From positions 1 to 64,000 of the forward strand of contig NZ_RKRE01000003.1 in assembly GCF_003815015.1 (NCBI RefSeq): a stretch of 64,000 nucleotides of DNA, in the 5' to 3' direction. Origin of the DNA: Thermodesulfitimonas autotrophica. GTDB taxonomy: Bacteria; Bacillota; Desulfotomaculia; Desulfotomaculales; Ammonificaceae. Shown here one piece after another: positions 8,885-16,782 of this stretch. Every line of letters starts with the position of its first letter. The stretch's first letter is position 1. The position numbers and the translations under genes are program-made. The notes below the pieces were generated by a model that was not told where the DNA came from, did not search any database, and saw only the letters and a program-made list of their open reading frames with translations.

Positions 8885-9406
8885 ATGGCACAAGGCTTGG
8901 TAATGGTTTTCACCGGTGATGGAAAAGGGAAAACGACGGCGGCGCTGGGAATGGCTTTGCGGGCCTGGGGGCACGGGATGCGGGTTTTCATCGTCCAGTT
9001 CGTGAAGAGCGACCGGGTAATGACGGGGGAACGCCTGGCTGCGGCACAATTAGGGGAGCGATTCGTCATCAAGACACTCGGCGAAGGCTTCGTTTTTCCG
9101 GCGGATGATCGCGACCGCCACCGGGAGGCGGCGGCGCGGGCCCTGGCGGCGGCGCGAGAGGCACTGACCGGCGGCTACGACATGGTGGTCCTCGACGAGA
9201 TCACCCACGCGCTGCGGCACGGGTTGGTCAGCGAAGAAGCGGTGCTGATGCTTATCGATGCCAAACCGCCGGCGGTGCACCTGGTGCTCACGGGGCGGGA
9301 CGCACCGCCGGCGTTACTCCAACGGGCGGACCTGGTAACGGAGATGCGGGTGGTGAAGCACCATTATGCGCGGGGCATACCGGCGCAAAAGGGGGTCGAA
9401 TATTAG
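8885..9406 (+). CDS. cobO: Corrinoid (cob(I)yrinic acid a,c-diamide) adenosyltransferase
   Basis: It transfers the 5'-deoxyadenosyl group from ATP to Co(I) corrinoids, making adenosylcobalamin. The CobO/BtuR-type P-loop GDGKGKTT lies at residues 11-18, and the family motif VVLDEITHALRHG comes later. I chose the ATG at 8885 (173 residues) because GAGGTGGGG lies directly upstream and the length fits the family. An ATG at 8834 would add 17 residues with no counterpart that I know. It stands alone, with no cobalamin synthesis genes in the window. Corrinoids are needed by the acetyl-CoA pathway and mutases common in such anaerobes. Confidence 0.92.
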   Translation: MAQGLVMVFTGDGKGKTTAALGMALRAWGHGMRVFIVQFVKSDRVMTGERLAAAQLGERFVIKTLGEGFVFPADDRDRHREAAARALAAAREALTGGYDMVVLDEITHALRHGLVSEEAVLMLIDAKPPAVHLVLTGRDAPPALLQRADLVTEMRVVKHHYARGIPAQKGVEY

Positions 9407-9640
9407 CGGCGCGAGTTATGTTCGGGGCATACCGAGGCGTTTAAGGTCTAAAATTTAATAAAAATAATTGTCATTACCAGAAAAATAATACAACCTTAGC
9501 CTGGTTTCTTCTTGCACGCGCGATTGCTCACGTGCTATGGGTGAGCGTAACAAACAGAGCCTAGGGGCGCCCGTCGAAAATTCACGCGAAAAAGGTGGAG
9601 AGCTGGCCTCAAATAACCAAAAATCGTTCCAATTCGCAGC

Positions 9641-9666
9641 AGGAATTCCTATCCCACCCGCCGAAT
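9641..9666 (+). promoter_or_regulatory. Sigma-H-like promoter upstream of the 3D-domain protein
   Basis: AGGAATT (9641-9647), preceded by GC, and GAAT (9663-9666), preceded by GCC, are spaced as in the sigma-H consensus (RnAGGAwWW, 11-12 bases, RnnGAAT). This lies 50 bases before the 3D gene. The rest of the 310-base gap after cobO (9407-9716) is locally AT-rich, and I see no gene or clear riboswitch in it. Confidence 0.5.
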
Positions 9667-9716
9667 AAAATAGTCGTAAAATTCGCAGACCTTTTGAGAG
9701 AAACGGCGGTGAGTTT

Positions 9717-10748
9717 ATGGAATGGTATGTTATTGCCCGGAGGCGGGGAACGGGAGAAGCCTCTCTTTCTTCCGGGAAAAAAGAGGCGCGCCGGTTATCG
9801 AGGACGCGGCTTGCCATTGGCTTTTTCTTTGTCCTCCTGGTAGCCCTTGGGGTGACGGGTTACGCGTGGGCGCAAAAGAAGGTTACCCTCACCGTTGACG
9901 GGAAAACGCTTCCGGTCAAGACTTTCCAGATGGATGTGGCCGGACTTTTGCAGCAGGCGGGGGTGAAACTGGGCCCCGAAGACACAGTGGTGCCGGGAAT
10001 GAGGACCCGGCTGTGCGAAGGGATGCAAGTGAAGGTCATCCGTGCGCTGCCGGTCACGGTAACCGTGGACGGTGCTACGCACCAGTATCTGACCAGGGGC
10101 AAAACGGTGGCCGACCTGCTGCGGGAAGAGAAAATCCGGGTAGGGAAAGAGGATATCGTGTTGCCGTCCCCGGATACGGAGCTGTCTGCCGGCACCACGG
10201 TGAGGATCACGCGCGTAACCCGGGCCATCCAGGAAAAGAAGGTATCGCTTCCTTACGGGGTGAAACGGAAGCCAACGGCTTCCCTCCTGAAGGGGCAGAC
10301 CAGGGTGCTGGTGGCGGGCCAGAACGGGCTGGCCGTGGAACGGTGGGAGGTTACTTACCACGACGGTAAGGAAAAAGCACGGCGGCTTGTGGAGCGGCGG
10401 GTGGTCCGGCAGCCGGTAGACCGGGTGGTTCAGGTCGGCATCCTGCGGACGATTTCCCGTGGTGGGGAGGAGCTGCGTTTCACCCGGGTCCTCACCATGC
10501 TAGCGACAGCCTATACCTACACCGGCCGCAATACGGCCTCCGGCATTCCGCCGCGCGAGGGGGTAGCAGCCGTTGATCCGGCAGTGATTCCCTTCGGCAC
10601 GCGGCTTTACATCGAGGGCTACGGACACGCACTGGCCTGCGACCGGGGAAGCAGCATCAGGGGTAACCGGATCGACGTCTTCTTCTCTTCCTGGGCAGAA
10701 GCGCGGGCGTGGGGTATGCGGTACGTGCGGGTCTATCTTCTTGAGTGA
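9717..10748 (+). CDS. YabE-like cell-wall protein: two DUF348 domains, G5 domain, 3D domain
   Basis: This is a 343-residue membrane-anchored cell-wall remodelling protein. An N-terminal span (about residues 32-52, IGFFFVLLVALGVTGYAWA) is followed by two DUF348 repeats (VTLTVDGKTLPVKTF and VTVTVDGATHQYLTR), a G5-type segment near residues 170-240 and a C-terminal 3D domain. The 3D domain carries ATAYTYTG, GVAAVDP, PFGTRLYIEGYG and GNRIDVFF; its conserved Asp residues suggest lytic transglycosylase chemistry. Bacillus yabE likewise sits just before ksgA, though rnmV is missing here. The sigma-H-like promoter suggests induction on entry to stationary phase or sporulation. Confidence 0.92.
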   Translation: MEWYVIARRRGTGEASLSSGKKEARRLSRTRLAIGFFFVLLVALGVTGYAWAQKKVTLTVDGKTLPVKTFQMDVAGLLQQAGVKLGPEDTVVPGMRTRLCEGMQVKVIRALPVTVTVDGATHQYLTRGKTVADLLREEKIRVGKEDIVLPSPDTELSAGTTVRITRVTRAIQEKKVSLPYGVKRKPTASLLKGQTRVLVAGQNGLAVERWEVTYHDGKEKARRLVERRVVRQPVDRVVQVGILRTISRGGEELRFTRVLTMLATAYTYTGRNTASGIPPREGVAAVDPAVIPFGTRLYIEGYGHALACDRGSSIRGNRIDVFFSSWAEARAWGMRYVRVYLLE

Positions 10749-10788
10749 TAAGATTTTGGCCTCAAAGCCTTGCGGGGTATAAAGGTTT

Positions 10789-10818
10789 GGAGGGGGTGCC
10801 CCCTCCTTGATTTTTTTG
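10789..10818 (+). terminator. Intrinsic terminator after the 3D-domain gene
   Basis: GGAGGGGG (10789-10796) pairs with CCCCCTCC (10799-10806) in a tight GC-only hairpin, followed by TTGATTTTTTT. A TATAAT at 10833-10838 then forms the likely -10 box for ksgA, though its -35 is weak. Confidence 0.85.
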
Positions 10819-10875
10819 CGAGCGGTTTCTGCTATAATAAGCGTTGTAAGGCACCCTGGAGCTGGAGGGACCGCC

Positions 10876-11745
10876 TTGGATGAACTCGCTTCCCTGGCGA
10901 CGGTGCGGGCCTTACTGCGCCAGTACGGTATCAGGCCCAGGAAGCGCTGGGGGCAGAATTTCCTTATCAATCCCGGAATCCTGGAAAAGATTGTGGCGGC
11001 TGCAGAAATCTCCCCCGCGGATACCGTGGTAGAAGTCGGGCCGGGTATCGGGGCGCTTACCGCGCGTCTGACGGCTCTGGCCGGCCACGTAGTTGCCGTA
11101 GAGATAGACCGGTCGCTGGTTGCGCTGCTGAAAGAACGCTTTTCGGCTTGTCCCAACCTTTTCCTGGTTGAAGGGGACGCCTTGAAGGCGGACTTTGACG
11201 CCCTCGTTAGGGCTGCTGGCGGAACCTTGCCTTATAAAGTTGTGGCTAACCTGCCCTATTACGTCACCACCCCCCTTCTAACACGTCTTCTGAACACCAA
11301 TTTTACGGTGAGTCTGCTCGTCGTCATGGTCCAGAAAGAGGTGGCCCTGCGCTTGGTCGCCCGCCCGGGGACGAAGGAGTACGGCTCACTCTCGGTTTTG
11401 GCGCAGTACCGGAGCGAAGCCGAGCTGGTAACGGTCGTATCAAGAGGGAGCTTCTTCCCGGCACCGGCGGTGGATTCGGCGGTGGTTAAGCTGCGGCTCC
11501 GGAGTGCGCCTCCGGTTGCTGTTCCCGATGAAGGTCTTTTCTTCCGGGTGGTCCGGGCGGCTTTCGGTCAGCGGCGCAAAACGCTCCTGAACGCTCTGGC
11601 GGGGGCGGGACTCGGCCGCGGCAGGCAGGAATGGGAAGCGGTCCTGAAGCAGGCCGGCATTGACCCGCAGCGGCGGGGCGAGACGCTCGACCTTGCGGCG
11701 TTCGCAGCGATAGCGCGGGTACTGGCCGAGGGGGTAAAAGAGTAA
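10876..11745 (+). CDS. ksgA: 16S rRNA dimethyladenosine transferase
   Basis: It dimethylates two adjacent adenines near the 3' end of 16S rRNA during small-subunit maturation. The family signature RKRWGQNFLINPGI is followed by AdoMet motif VVEVGPGIGALT and by the catalytic NLPYYVTTP (N-L-P-Y). PGTKEYGSLSVLAQ and the RRKTLLNAL segment follow in the C-terminal half. I prefer TTG at 10876 (289 residues) because GGAGGGA sits 5 bases upstream; the reading frame is open from 10807. The location directly after a 3D/G5 protein and ahead of yabG mirrors Bacillus. Confidence 0.96.
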   Translation: MDELASLATVRALLRQYGIRPRKRWGQNFLINPGILEKIVAAAEISPADTVVEVGPGIGALTARLTALAGHVVAVEIDRSLVALLKERFSACPNLFLVEGDALKADFDALVRAAGGTLPYKVVANLPYYVTTPLLTRLLNTNFTVSLLVVMVQKEVALRLVARPGTKEYGSLSVLAQYRSEAELVTVVSRGSFFPAPAVDSAVVKLRLRSAPPVAVPDEGLFFRVVRAAFGQRRKTLLNALAGAGLGRGRQEWEAVLKQAGIDPQRRGETLDLAAFAAIARVLAEGVKE

Positions 11746-11800
11746 AAAGCGCGGATTTATGTTATAATGGTCGTGTAAGGATTCTGGAGAAGGGGTAACC

Positions 11801-12274
11801 ATGAACTTCGTCAGCCCCACGAAGGGGAAATTGAGCTTCAACGAGATGATGGCCGATATCATCGAGTTTATCAAGGGGCTACCTACATCGGCCTACAAAA
11901 TAATCATCGGTTCCGATTCCCAGGTGATTCACGGCGAAACCCACTTTATCACCGCGGTAATCGTGCACCGTCTGGGCAAGGGAGCGCGCTACTTTTACCG
12001 CAAACGCACCCAGCGTAAGGTGAGGAGTCTCCGCCAGCGGATTTTTCTCGAAACCTCCCTCAGTTTAGAAATCGGCGGGATGGTGACGCAGGCGCTTAAT
12101 ACGGCCGGTCTTGAGGACCAGAAGATCGAGATTCATATCGACGTGGGAAATCACGGGGAGACACGAGAGCTCATCCGGGAGGTCGTCGGCATGGTGGTGG
12201 GAAGTGGCTTCAAAGCGAAGATCAAACCGGAGGCTTATGGCGCGTCGACCGTGGCGGACAGGCACACAAAATAA
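11801..12274 (+). CDS. YkuK-family RNase H-like protein (DUF458)
   Basis: This 157-residue protein is of the YkuK/DUF458 family, thought to have an RNase H-like fold and no settled function; members are widespread in spore formers. Recognisable segments are SPTKGKLSFNEM at the start, KIIIGSDSQ (acidic residue of the putative active site) near residue 38, YFYRKRTQRKVRSLRQRI, and EIHIDVGNHGETRELI. Its own -10-like TTATAAT lies 30 bases upstream, and GGAGAAGGGG precedes the ATG. Confidence 0.85.
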   Translation: MNFVSPTKGKLSFNEMMADIIEFIKGLPTSAYKIIIGSDSQVIHGETHFITAVIVHRLGKGARYFYRKRTQRKVRSLRQRIFLETSLSLEIGGMVTQALNTAGLEDQKIEIHIDVGNHGETRELIREVVGMVVGSGFKAKIKPEAYGASTVADRHTK

Positions 12275-12302
12275 CCCGGCTTATGCCGGGTTATTCATTT
12301 CC
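12270..12302. terminator. Bidirectional terminator between ykuK and a convergent glycosyltransferase
   Basis: AATAACCCGGC (12270-12280) pairs perfectly with GCCGGGTTATT (12285-12295) around a TTAT loop. The plus side is followed by CATTT and the minus side by TTTTGTG. The stop codon of the glycosyltransferase (12281-12283) lies in the loop. Confidence 0.8.
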
Positions 12303-13081
12303 CGGAGGAAAGAGGCAAGGAGGTCCCGCCGGCGCGCGGAGTTGTAGCCGTCGTAGCAAACGCCGTCCTTTTCGCGGGAGCGGGGAAGCCCCCGGCAGAT
12401 GGCGAGAGCTTCTATGTAGTCCCCGATGATGGTGGCGGCGATCCGCAGTGAGTGAAGCGGGCTGCGGGGCGGCGAACCGAGCGCGGCATGGGGTAGGTGT
12501 GCCGCCACCCCTATCCGCAGCCCGGCGCGCGCGGCAAGACACAAGGCCACGGGCGGAACCGCTATCTCTTCAAGCGGTACGGTTTCGAGCAACCTGCGGG
12601 AAACAGCGTGGGGCCCGTGGCTTGGGGATGCTGCCCCGAGCTGCGCGAGGCCGAGAGCCTCGTTGAGCTCCCGCCGGTAGGCCACAATCTGTTGCACTAA
12701 GGGCTCCGCTGCCGGCGGCGTATCCGGGGGGTAGCAGTCGGTGAGCCCCATGTCGAGACCGCCGGTCACTGCGGCGGCTAGTTGCCGGAGCACCTTGAGG
12801 GGTACGCGATGCATATCCCCGTCCACAAAAAGGGTTACCTTTGCCCCTGACTTCAAGGCGCAGGCCGCGCCAATAGCCCGAGGAACATCCACCCCCAAGG
12901 CCGGGGCGAAAAAAACCGGCTTGATTTTAGCCGGCGGGAAGCGTTTTATCTCGGCCCAAGTCCCGTCAGTTGAGCCGTTAACCACCACAATTGTCAGATC
13001 CACCGGTAAGGATAAGAGTTTGGCTACCACTTTTCCAATGCGTCCGGCTTCGTTATGGGCAGGCACTACCGCGCAAATCAA
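12281..13081 (-). CDS. Family 2 glycosyltransferase
   Basis: This is a 266-residue GT-A fold transferase that adds sugars from nucleotide-sugar donors. The N terminus CAVVPAHNEAGRIGKV and the loop VVVNGSTDGTW are the nucleotide-binding start, and LFVDGDMHRV supplies the DxD-type metal site near residue 100. No membrane span is evident, so it is probably cytoplasmic. The start is TTG at 13081, with AAGGGG 8 bases upstream. It lies divergent from yabG; a role in spore-surface or wall glycosylation is possible but only by association. Confidence 0.82.
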   Translation of the reverse strand: MICAVVPAHNEAGRIGKVVAKLLSLPVDLTIVVVNGSTDGTWAEIKRFPPAKIKPVFFAPALGVDVPRAIGAACALKSGAKVTLFVDGDMHRVPLKVLRQLAAAVTGGLDMGLTDCYPPDTPPAAEPLVQQIVAYRRELNEALGLAQLGAASPSHGPHAVSRRLLETVPLEEIAVPPVALCLAARAGLRIGVAAHLPHAALGSPPRSPLHSLRIAATIIGDYIEALAICRGLPRSREKDGVCYDGYNSARRRDLLASFLREMNNPA

Positions 13082-13113
13082 GCTTCCATCCCCTTCTGGC
13101 GTTTAAGCTTTCT

Positions 13114-13132
13114 TTTACATAATATGTAAAAA
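13114..13132. promoter_or_regulatory. Palindromic AT-rich element upstream of yabG
   Basis: TTTTACATA and TATGTAAAA form a 9+1+9 palindrome 23 bases before yabG. It contains CATAATAT, which fits the -10 pattern (CATAnnnT) of the mother-cell sigma factors E and K. No clear -35 is visible. It may be a promoter, an operator, or both, between the divergent glycosyltransferase and yabG. Confidence 0.4.
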
Positions 13133-13154
13133 ACGGTAGAGGGGACTGGTTGCC

Positions 13155-14012
13155 GTGGCTTCTTTTCGCGAAGGGGACGTTGTGGCCCGGCGCTCCCATG
13201 AAATGGATGTGCTCTTCAAAATCATGCGTCTTTTTGCCAAGGATGATGGGAAAGAATATGCGCTCCTGAAGGGTATCGATTTCCGGTTGGTTTGCGATGC
13301 GCCGCTCGAAGATCTGGTGCTGCTGAAGCCAGACGAAATAGCGGCACACTGGCGACAGGTTTTTGCGCGGAACAGCGAGATTATCCGGCGTAGCCTGGCC
13401 AGGCGGACCGAAGGTTTCCCCAATATGCGGGATGGCGGGACCATCGAGGCTTTCACGGTTCCGGGCAGGGTCCTCCACATAGACGGGGACCGCGATTATG
13501 TAGAACTCTGTCTCACCACTTACAAACAGATGGGGGTACCGGCAAGCGCTTACGTAATTCCGGAAGAAAGGCAGCCGAAGGCCGTGGCGGAACTCCTGCC
13601 GAGGCACCTTCCCGACATCCTGATTGTAACGGGTCACGACAGTTTTCTGCCGGAGAAGGGCGATTTCAAGGACCTCGCCAGCTACCGCAACTCCCGCTAC
13701 TTTGTCGCCGCCGTGAAGGCCGCCAGGATTTTTGAGCCCGACCGGGACGCGCTGGTAATCTTCGCCGGCGCCTGCCAGTCCCATTACGAGGCGCTTCTCG
13801 CGGCCGGGGCAAACTTTGCCAGTTCCCCGCGCCGGGTGCTGATCCACGCCTTCGACCCCGTCTTCATTGCGGAAAGGGTGGCCTACACACCCGTTCACCA
13901 GTCCGTCCCTTTGCAGGAGGCGATTGAACATACGATCACGGGCTATGCCGGAATCGGCGGGATTGAGACGCAGGGCCGGCTCCGCCTGGGGGTGCCAAAG
14001 TCGCCTTACTGA
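13155..14012 (+). CDS. yabG: Sporulation-specific protease YabG
   Basis: This 285-residue cysteine protease acts in the mother cell during spore coat assembly, processing coat proteins. The family is recognised by FREGDVVARRSHEMDVLFKI at the start, VLHIDGDRDYVELCLTTYKQ, DILIVTGHDSF, RYFVAAVKAAR, and IFAGACQSHYEALLAAGANFASSPRRVLIHAFDP. The start is GTG at 13155 with GAGGGG about 10 bases upstream. It opens a run of genes (14.0-16.5 kb) that includes a SPOCS-LysM spore protein. Strong evidence that the host makes endospores. Confidence 0.95.
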   Translation: MASFREGDVVARRSHEMDVLFKIMRLFAKDDGKEYALLKGIDFRLVCDAPLEDLVLLKPDEIAAHWRQVFARNSEIIRRSLARRTEGFPNMRDGGTIEAFTVPGRVLHIDGDRDYVELCLTTYKQMGVPASAYVIPEERQPKAVAELLPRHLPDILIVTGHDSFLPEKGDFKDLASYRNSRYFVAAVKAARIFEPDRDALVIFAGACQSHYEALLAAGANFASSPRRVLIHAFDPVFIAERVAYTPVHQSVPLQEAIEHTITGYAGIGGIETQGRLRLGVPKSPY

Positions 14013-14037
14013 CATAGATTGAATAAGGGGCAGAAGG

Positions 14038-14421
14038 ATGCGCCGTGTATGTTTGGAGGTGCTCGGCGGGATACCGGTTGTCGGCCCGCTTTTTCATGAC
14101 TATGAAGCGGCACGGCGGGCAGCGTTGCGGTGGCTCGTAAGGTTAGCGCAGTTTTCCGGTGGCGATGGCGATGCGGTTCAGGTGGGGGTTGAACGGCGGG
14201 AGGATCTTTACACGTTGGTGATAGCGGTGAACGGCAGGATTTTGCACCGGCTGGAAGGTCTCGACGAAGTCCTGCTCTGGCGCCTGCAGCGGGAGTTCCG
14301 GCGGCGGTGCGTCTTTGTCGTCACGAGCTTTGCGGACGGGCAGAAGCCGCGACCCCTCGTCTGGACGGAGGGACTCGGCCTCGTTATTTTCCAGCGGCCG
14401 CTGGCGCGAAAGTTTACATAA
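14038..14421 (+). CDS. Hypothetical protein in the yabG cluster
   Basis: This 127-residue protein has no family that I recognise. It begins MRRVCLEVLGGIPVVGPLF, has an Arg-rich middle and no membrane span. It starts 25 bases after yabG with a purine-rich AAGGGGCAGAAGG before the ATG, so it is likely co-transcribed. An Arg/Val-rich beta pattern (LYTLVIAVNGRILHRL) suggests a small folded domain, but no function can be assigned. Confidence 0.6.
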   Translation: MRRVCLEVLGGIPVVGPLFHDYEAARRAALRWLVRLAQFSGGDGDAVQVGVERREDLYTLVIAVNGRILHRLEGLDEVLLWRLQREFRRRCVFVVTSFADGQKPRPLVWTEGLGLVIFQRPLARKFT

Positions 14422-14457
14422 TACCGGCTTGCCCGGCAGGGAGGCAGAAGGAAATTC

Positions 14458-14745
14458 ATGGACCGGCAGGAAAGGTTTCGCATCGGCTGGCAGGCGGGTT
14501 ACAATCAGGGATACATGGAAGGTTTCGATGCGGGCTATGAGGCAGGGTTCGAACGCGGGAAAAGTTTCGGCTACAATGAGAGCTATGCCGCCATCCTGGC
14601 GTGGAAGGAGGAAGTCCTTCTGACCCTCCGGCACCTAAGGGAGCTACTCTCCCGGCGGAAGGTCGATCTTTGCGGTGCCCCGGCAGACGAGGTCCGGAAA
14701 CTAATCGAGAAGCTGGGCAACCTGGAGCTTTCTTGCGGGCCGTAG
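14458..14745 (+). CDS. Small protein with a GX3 repeat (Yae1/Lto1-like)
   Basis: This is a 95-residue protein. From Gly9 a strict Gly-x-x-x spacing runs for about nine turns (GWQAGYNQGYMEGFDAGYEA and onward to GKSFGYNE), with aromatic residues after most glycines. This resembles the deca-GX3 motif of eukaryotic Yae1/Lto1 adaptors of Fe-S protein assembly and related short bacterial repeats. The C-terminal half is a predicted helix with a Leu/Arg pattern. It lies 36 bases after the preceding hypothetical gene. The function is unknown; homology to Yae1 is not claimed, only the repeat pattern. Confidence 0.65.
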   Translation: MDRQERFRIGWQAGYNQGYMEGFDAGYEAGFERGKSFGYNESYAAILAWKEEVLLTLRHLRELLSRRKVDLCGAPADEVRKLIEKLGNLELSCGP

Positions 14746-14842
14746 TCGCCGGTTATATAGATGACAGACCGAGGCGGAAAGCGGTTAGCTGGCGGGGTTA
14801 TTCCCGCCTTTTTGGCGTGTCAGCGCAGGCAGCGCCGGGGCG

Positions 14843-14869
14843 ACAATTTATCTCCACCCGCATATATTG
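14843..14869 (+). promoter_or_regulatory. Mother-cell-type promoter candidate for the SPOCS-LysM gene
   Basis: An AC dinucleotide (14843-14844), a 16-base spacer and CATATATTG (14861-14869) fit the sigma-K/E layout (AC, 16-17 bases, CATAnnnT). The same arrangement recurs at 18575-18602, 18643-18670 and 19548-19574. Confidence 0.45.
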
Positions 14870-14964
14870 CTATGGAAACAGGTGGCATGGCAAGGAATAA
14901 CTGGTATAACATCTGTGCTCGGGTTACTGGTGTGCGGCAAGGAAATAAGGGGAGGGTTTCGGCT

Positions 14965-16518
14965 ATGGTGTGTGCCGGCAAATATGAGCTTCTGAAGGTA
15001 AACCAGGTGGTGGGGGAGGCTGCCGCCACCTTCAGGCAGGAGGAGGAAGTGGCGCTTCGACCGGAGCATCCCGGGGTAGAAACGCTTCTCAGCGTGAAAG
15101 GAAGACCGCGGGTAAAGCGGGTGGAAGTTCTCCCCGGCAGGGTTCTTATTGAGGGCGGGGTGGAGCTTCAACTTACATATGTCGCGTGCGTACCCGAAAA
15201 ACCGGTTTACGCCGCGCATCTGGAGGTCCCCTTCTCCCACAGCCTAAATGTGGCCGGGGCGTTGCCGGGGATGAACGCTCATGTGACTGCGCTGGTAAAG
15301 GCAAACGAACTTAGACCGAAAGCGTCGTGCGGCAGGGAGTTCACTGCCGTAGTGGCGCTTGACCTCCAGGTTAAAGTAACAGAGCACAAGGAGATCGAAG
15401 TGCTTGTGGAAGCCCCTTCCGGGGTCGAAGTTAAGGAGACGAAAAGGTTGCGTGTGGATGACGTTGTGGCCACCACCAGCGCGGAAGTGCTGGCCCTGGG
15501 CGAGTGTGTGGTGCCGGAGGAGAAGCCGGCGGTGGCAGAGGTCCTGGATCTGCTTACGGAAACCGAAATTACGCGGGCGGAAACCGCGACGGATGAGGTA
15601 TATCTATCTGGTAATCTGCACGCTCACGTTGTTTACCGGGCGGCAAACGCGGCCGGCTCCGTCTATCATTTAGAATGTATGGTGCCTTTCGGCCAAACGG
15701 TGGCCGTAGCAGGGGTAAAAGAGAAAATGACGGTACAGGTGGAGGCCCGAACGCTTGTGGCGGAAGCGGCGCCAAAAGATGCTCCTTCCCGCGCGCTGGC
15801 CGCCCGCGCGCTGATCTCGTGCCGGATTCTGGTCGTAGAGCCCAGGCAGCTCGACGTGGTTACCGCGGTTACGGGGGCTGCGGTGGTGGAGAAGGCGAAG
15901 CTGCGGGTGGAGACCGTTGTGGGCGAAAATAGTGCCACGGTGGCCCTCGCCGAAGTCGCGGTCGTACCGCCGGCGGACCCGCCGGCGAAGAGGATCCTGG
16001 TGACCGAGCCCCTGGGCGTCACCATTGTGGCGGCCGAAGTTATTGACGATATTGTGGTGACGCGCGGTCGGGCCGGTATCCGGGTTATCTATGCGGCGGC
16101 GACTCCGGACGAAGAGGTATATGCCGCCGATGCGCAGCTTGACTTCACCGCCAGGGTGAGTGTTCGGGGGGCAAAGCCGGGCTACGGTGTGCACATTTTG
16201 CCGGCGATCGACTACGCGGTGGCCCGGGTGAAAGAAGGCGGTATCGTCGTCGATGCGGCCGTGACGGTTCTGGCAAAGGTTACGGAAACGGTTCAGCAAG
16301 GAGTTATCACCTGCATCAAGCTGCCGGAGGTCTCTCCGGCTCCGCCCGTGACGCTGATCCGGCATCCCGTTGCTCCCGGAGACACCTTTTATAATCTGGC
16401 CGAGCGCTACGGAACTACCGTAGAGGCGATCATGGCTGCGAATCCCGGTGTTGATCCGGATAACCTTCAGGTGGGGCAGATTATCAATATCCCCGTGGCT
16501 CCGGGTGACCCGGCTTAG
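14965..16518 (+). CDS. Spore protein with SPOCS (DUF3794) repeats and C-terminal LysM
   Basis: This is a 517-residue protein with three SPOCS/DUF3794 domains (roughly residues 30-130, 190-290 and 340-440). The last 50 residues form a LysM peptidoglycan- or cortex-binding module (HPVAPGDTFYNLAERYGTT, then NPGVDPDNLQVGQIINIP). Such proteins assemble at the spore surface or cortex-coat interface in Clostridia and their relatives. I chose ATG at 14965 because GGGGAGGG lies 8 bases upstream; an upstream ATG at 14761 has no such support. A terminator follows directly. It is expected in the mother cell, in keeping with the promoter candidate upstream. Confidence 0.9.
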   Translation: MVCAGKYELLKVNQVVGEAAATFRQEEEVALRPEHPGVETLLSVKGRPRVKRVEVLPGRVLIEGGVELQLTYVACVPEKPVYAAHLEVPFSHSLNVAGALPGMNAHVTALVKANELRPKASCGREFTAVVALDLQVKVTEHKEIEVLVEAPSGVEVKETKRLRVDDVVATTSAEVLALGECVVPEEKPAVAEVLDLLTETEITRAETATDEVYLSGNLHAHVVYRAANAAGSVYHLECMVPFGQTVAVAGVKEKMTVQVEARTLVAEAAPKDAPSRALAARALISCRILVVEPRQLDVVTAVTGAAVVEKAKLRVETVVGENSATVALAEVAVVPPADPPAKRILVTEPLGVTIVAAEVIDDIVVTRGRAGIRVIYAAATPDEEVYAADAQLDFTARVSVRGAKPGYGVHILPAIDYAVARVKEGGIVVDAAVTVLAKVTETVQQGVITCIKLPEVSPAPPVTLIRHPVAPGDTFYNLAERYGTTVEAIMAANPGVDPDNLQVGQIINIPVAPGDPA

Positions 16519-16555
16519 CGCCACAGTAATTTGGGAGCGTTGCGGTCCAAGGATA

Positions 16556-16587
16556 AGGGGCTGACCTCAGGTCAGCCCCTCAATTTT
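16556..16587 (+). terminator. Intrinsic terminator of the SPOCS-LysM gene
   Basis: An 11-bp perfect stem (AGGGGCTGACC, 16556-16566, with GGTCAGCCCCT, 16570-16580) is followed by CAATTTTTG. It overlaps the end of the convergent small gene at 16572. Confidence 0.88.
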
Positions 16588-16766
16588 TGCAATTCGATTA
16601 CCCCCTGATTGAAATTTTGCATCCCCTGGCGGATATTCCGGATTGCTTCTTTGGTGTTCTGGGCGGCAGTGGCGATAGTTTCAAGTCGTTGTTCTACATC
16701 GGGGTTGAGACTGGCAAGCAGCAGGGCCGCCAGAGCTAAAGCGCTAAACGGAAGACCGTTGGGCAA
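16572..16766 (-). CDS. Small membrane-associated protein after the trypsin-like protease
   Basis: This is a 64-residue protein starting at TTG 16766, preceded by GGGAGGGG. A hydrophobic N-terminal span (LPFSALALAALLLASL) is followed by an amphipathic helical tail (VEQRLETIATAAQNTKEAIR). It begins 17 bases after the protease stop and is probably in the same operon. The longer open frame up to 16856 overlaps the protease and lacks a ribosome site. No family recognised. Confidence 0.6.
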   Translation of the reverse strand: MPNGLPFSALALAALLLASLNPDVEQRLETIATAAQNTKEAIRNIRQGMQNFNQGVIELQKLRG

Positions 16767-16782
16767 TGAGCACCCCTCCCAT

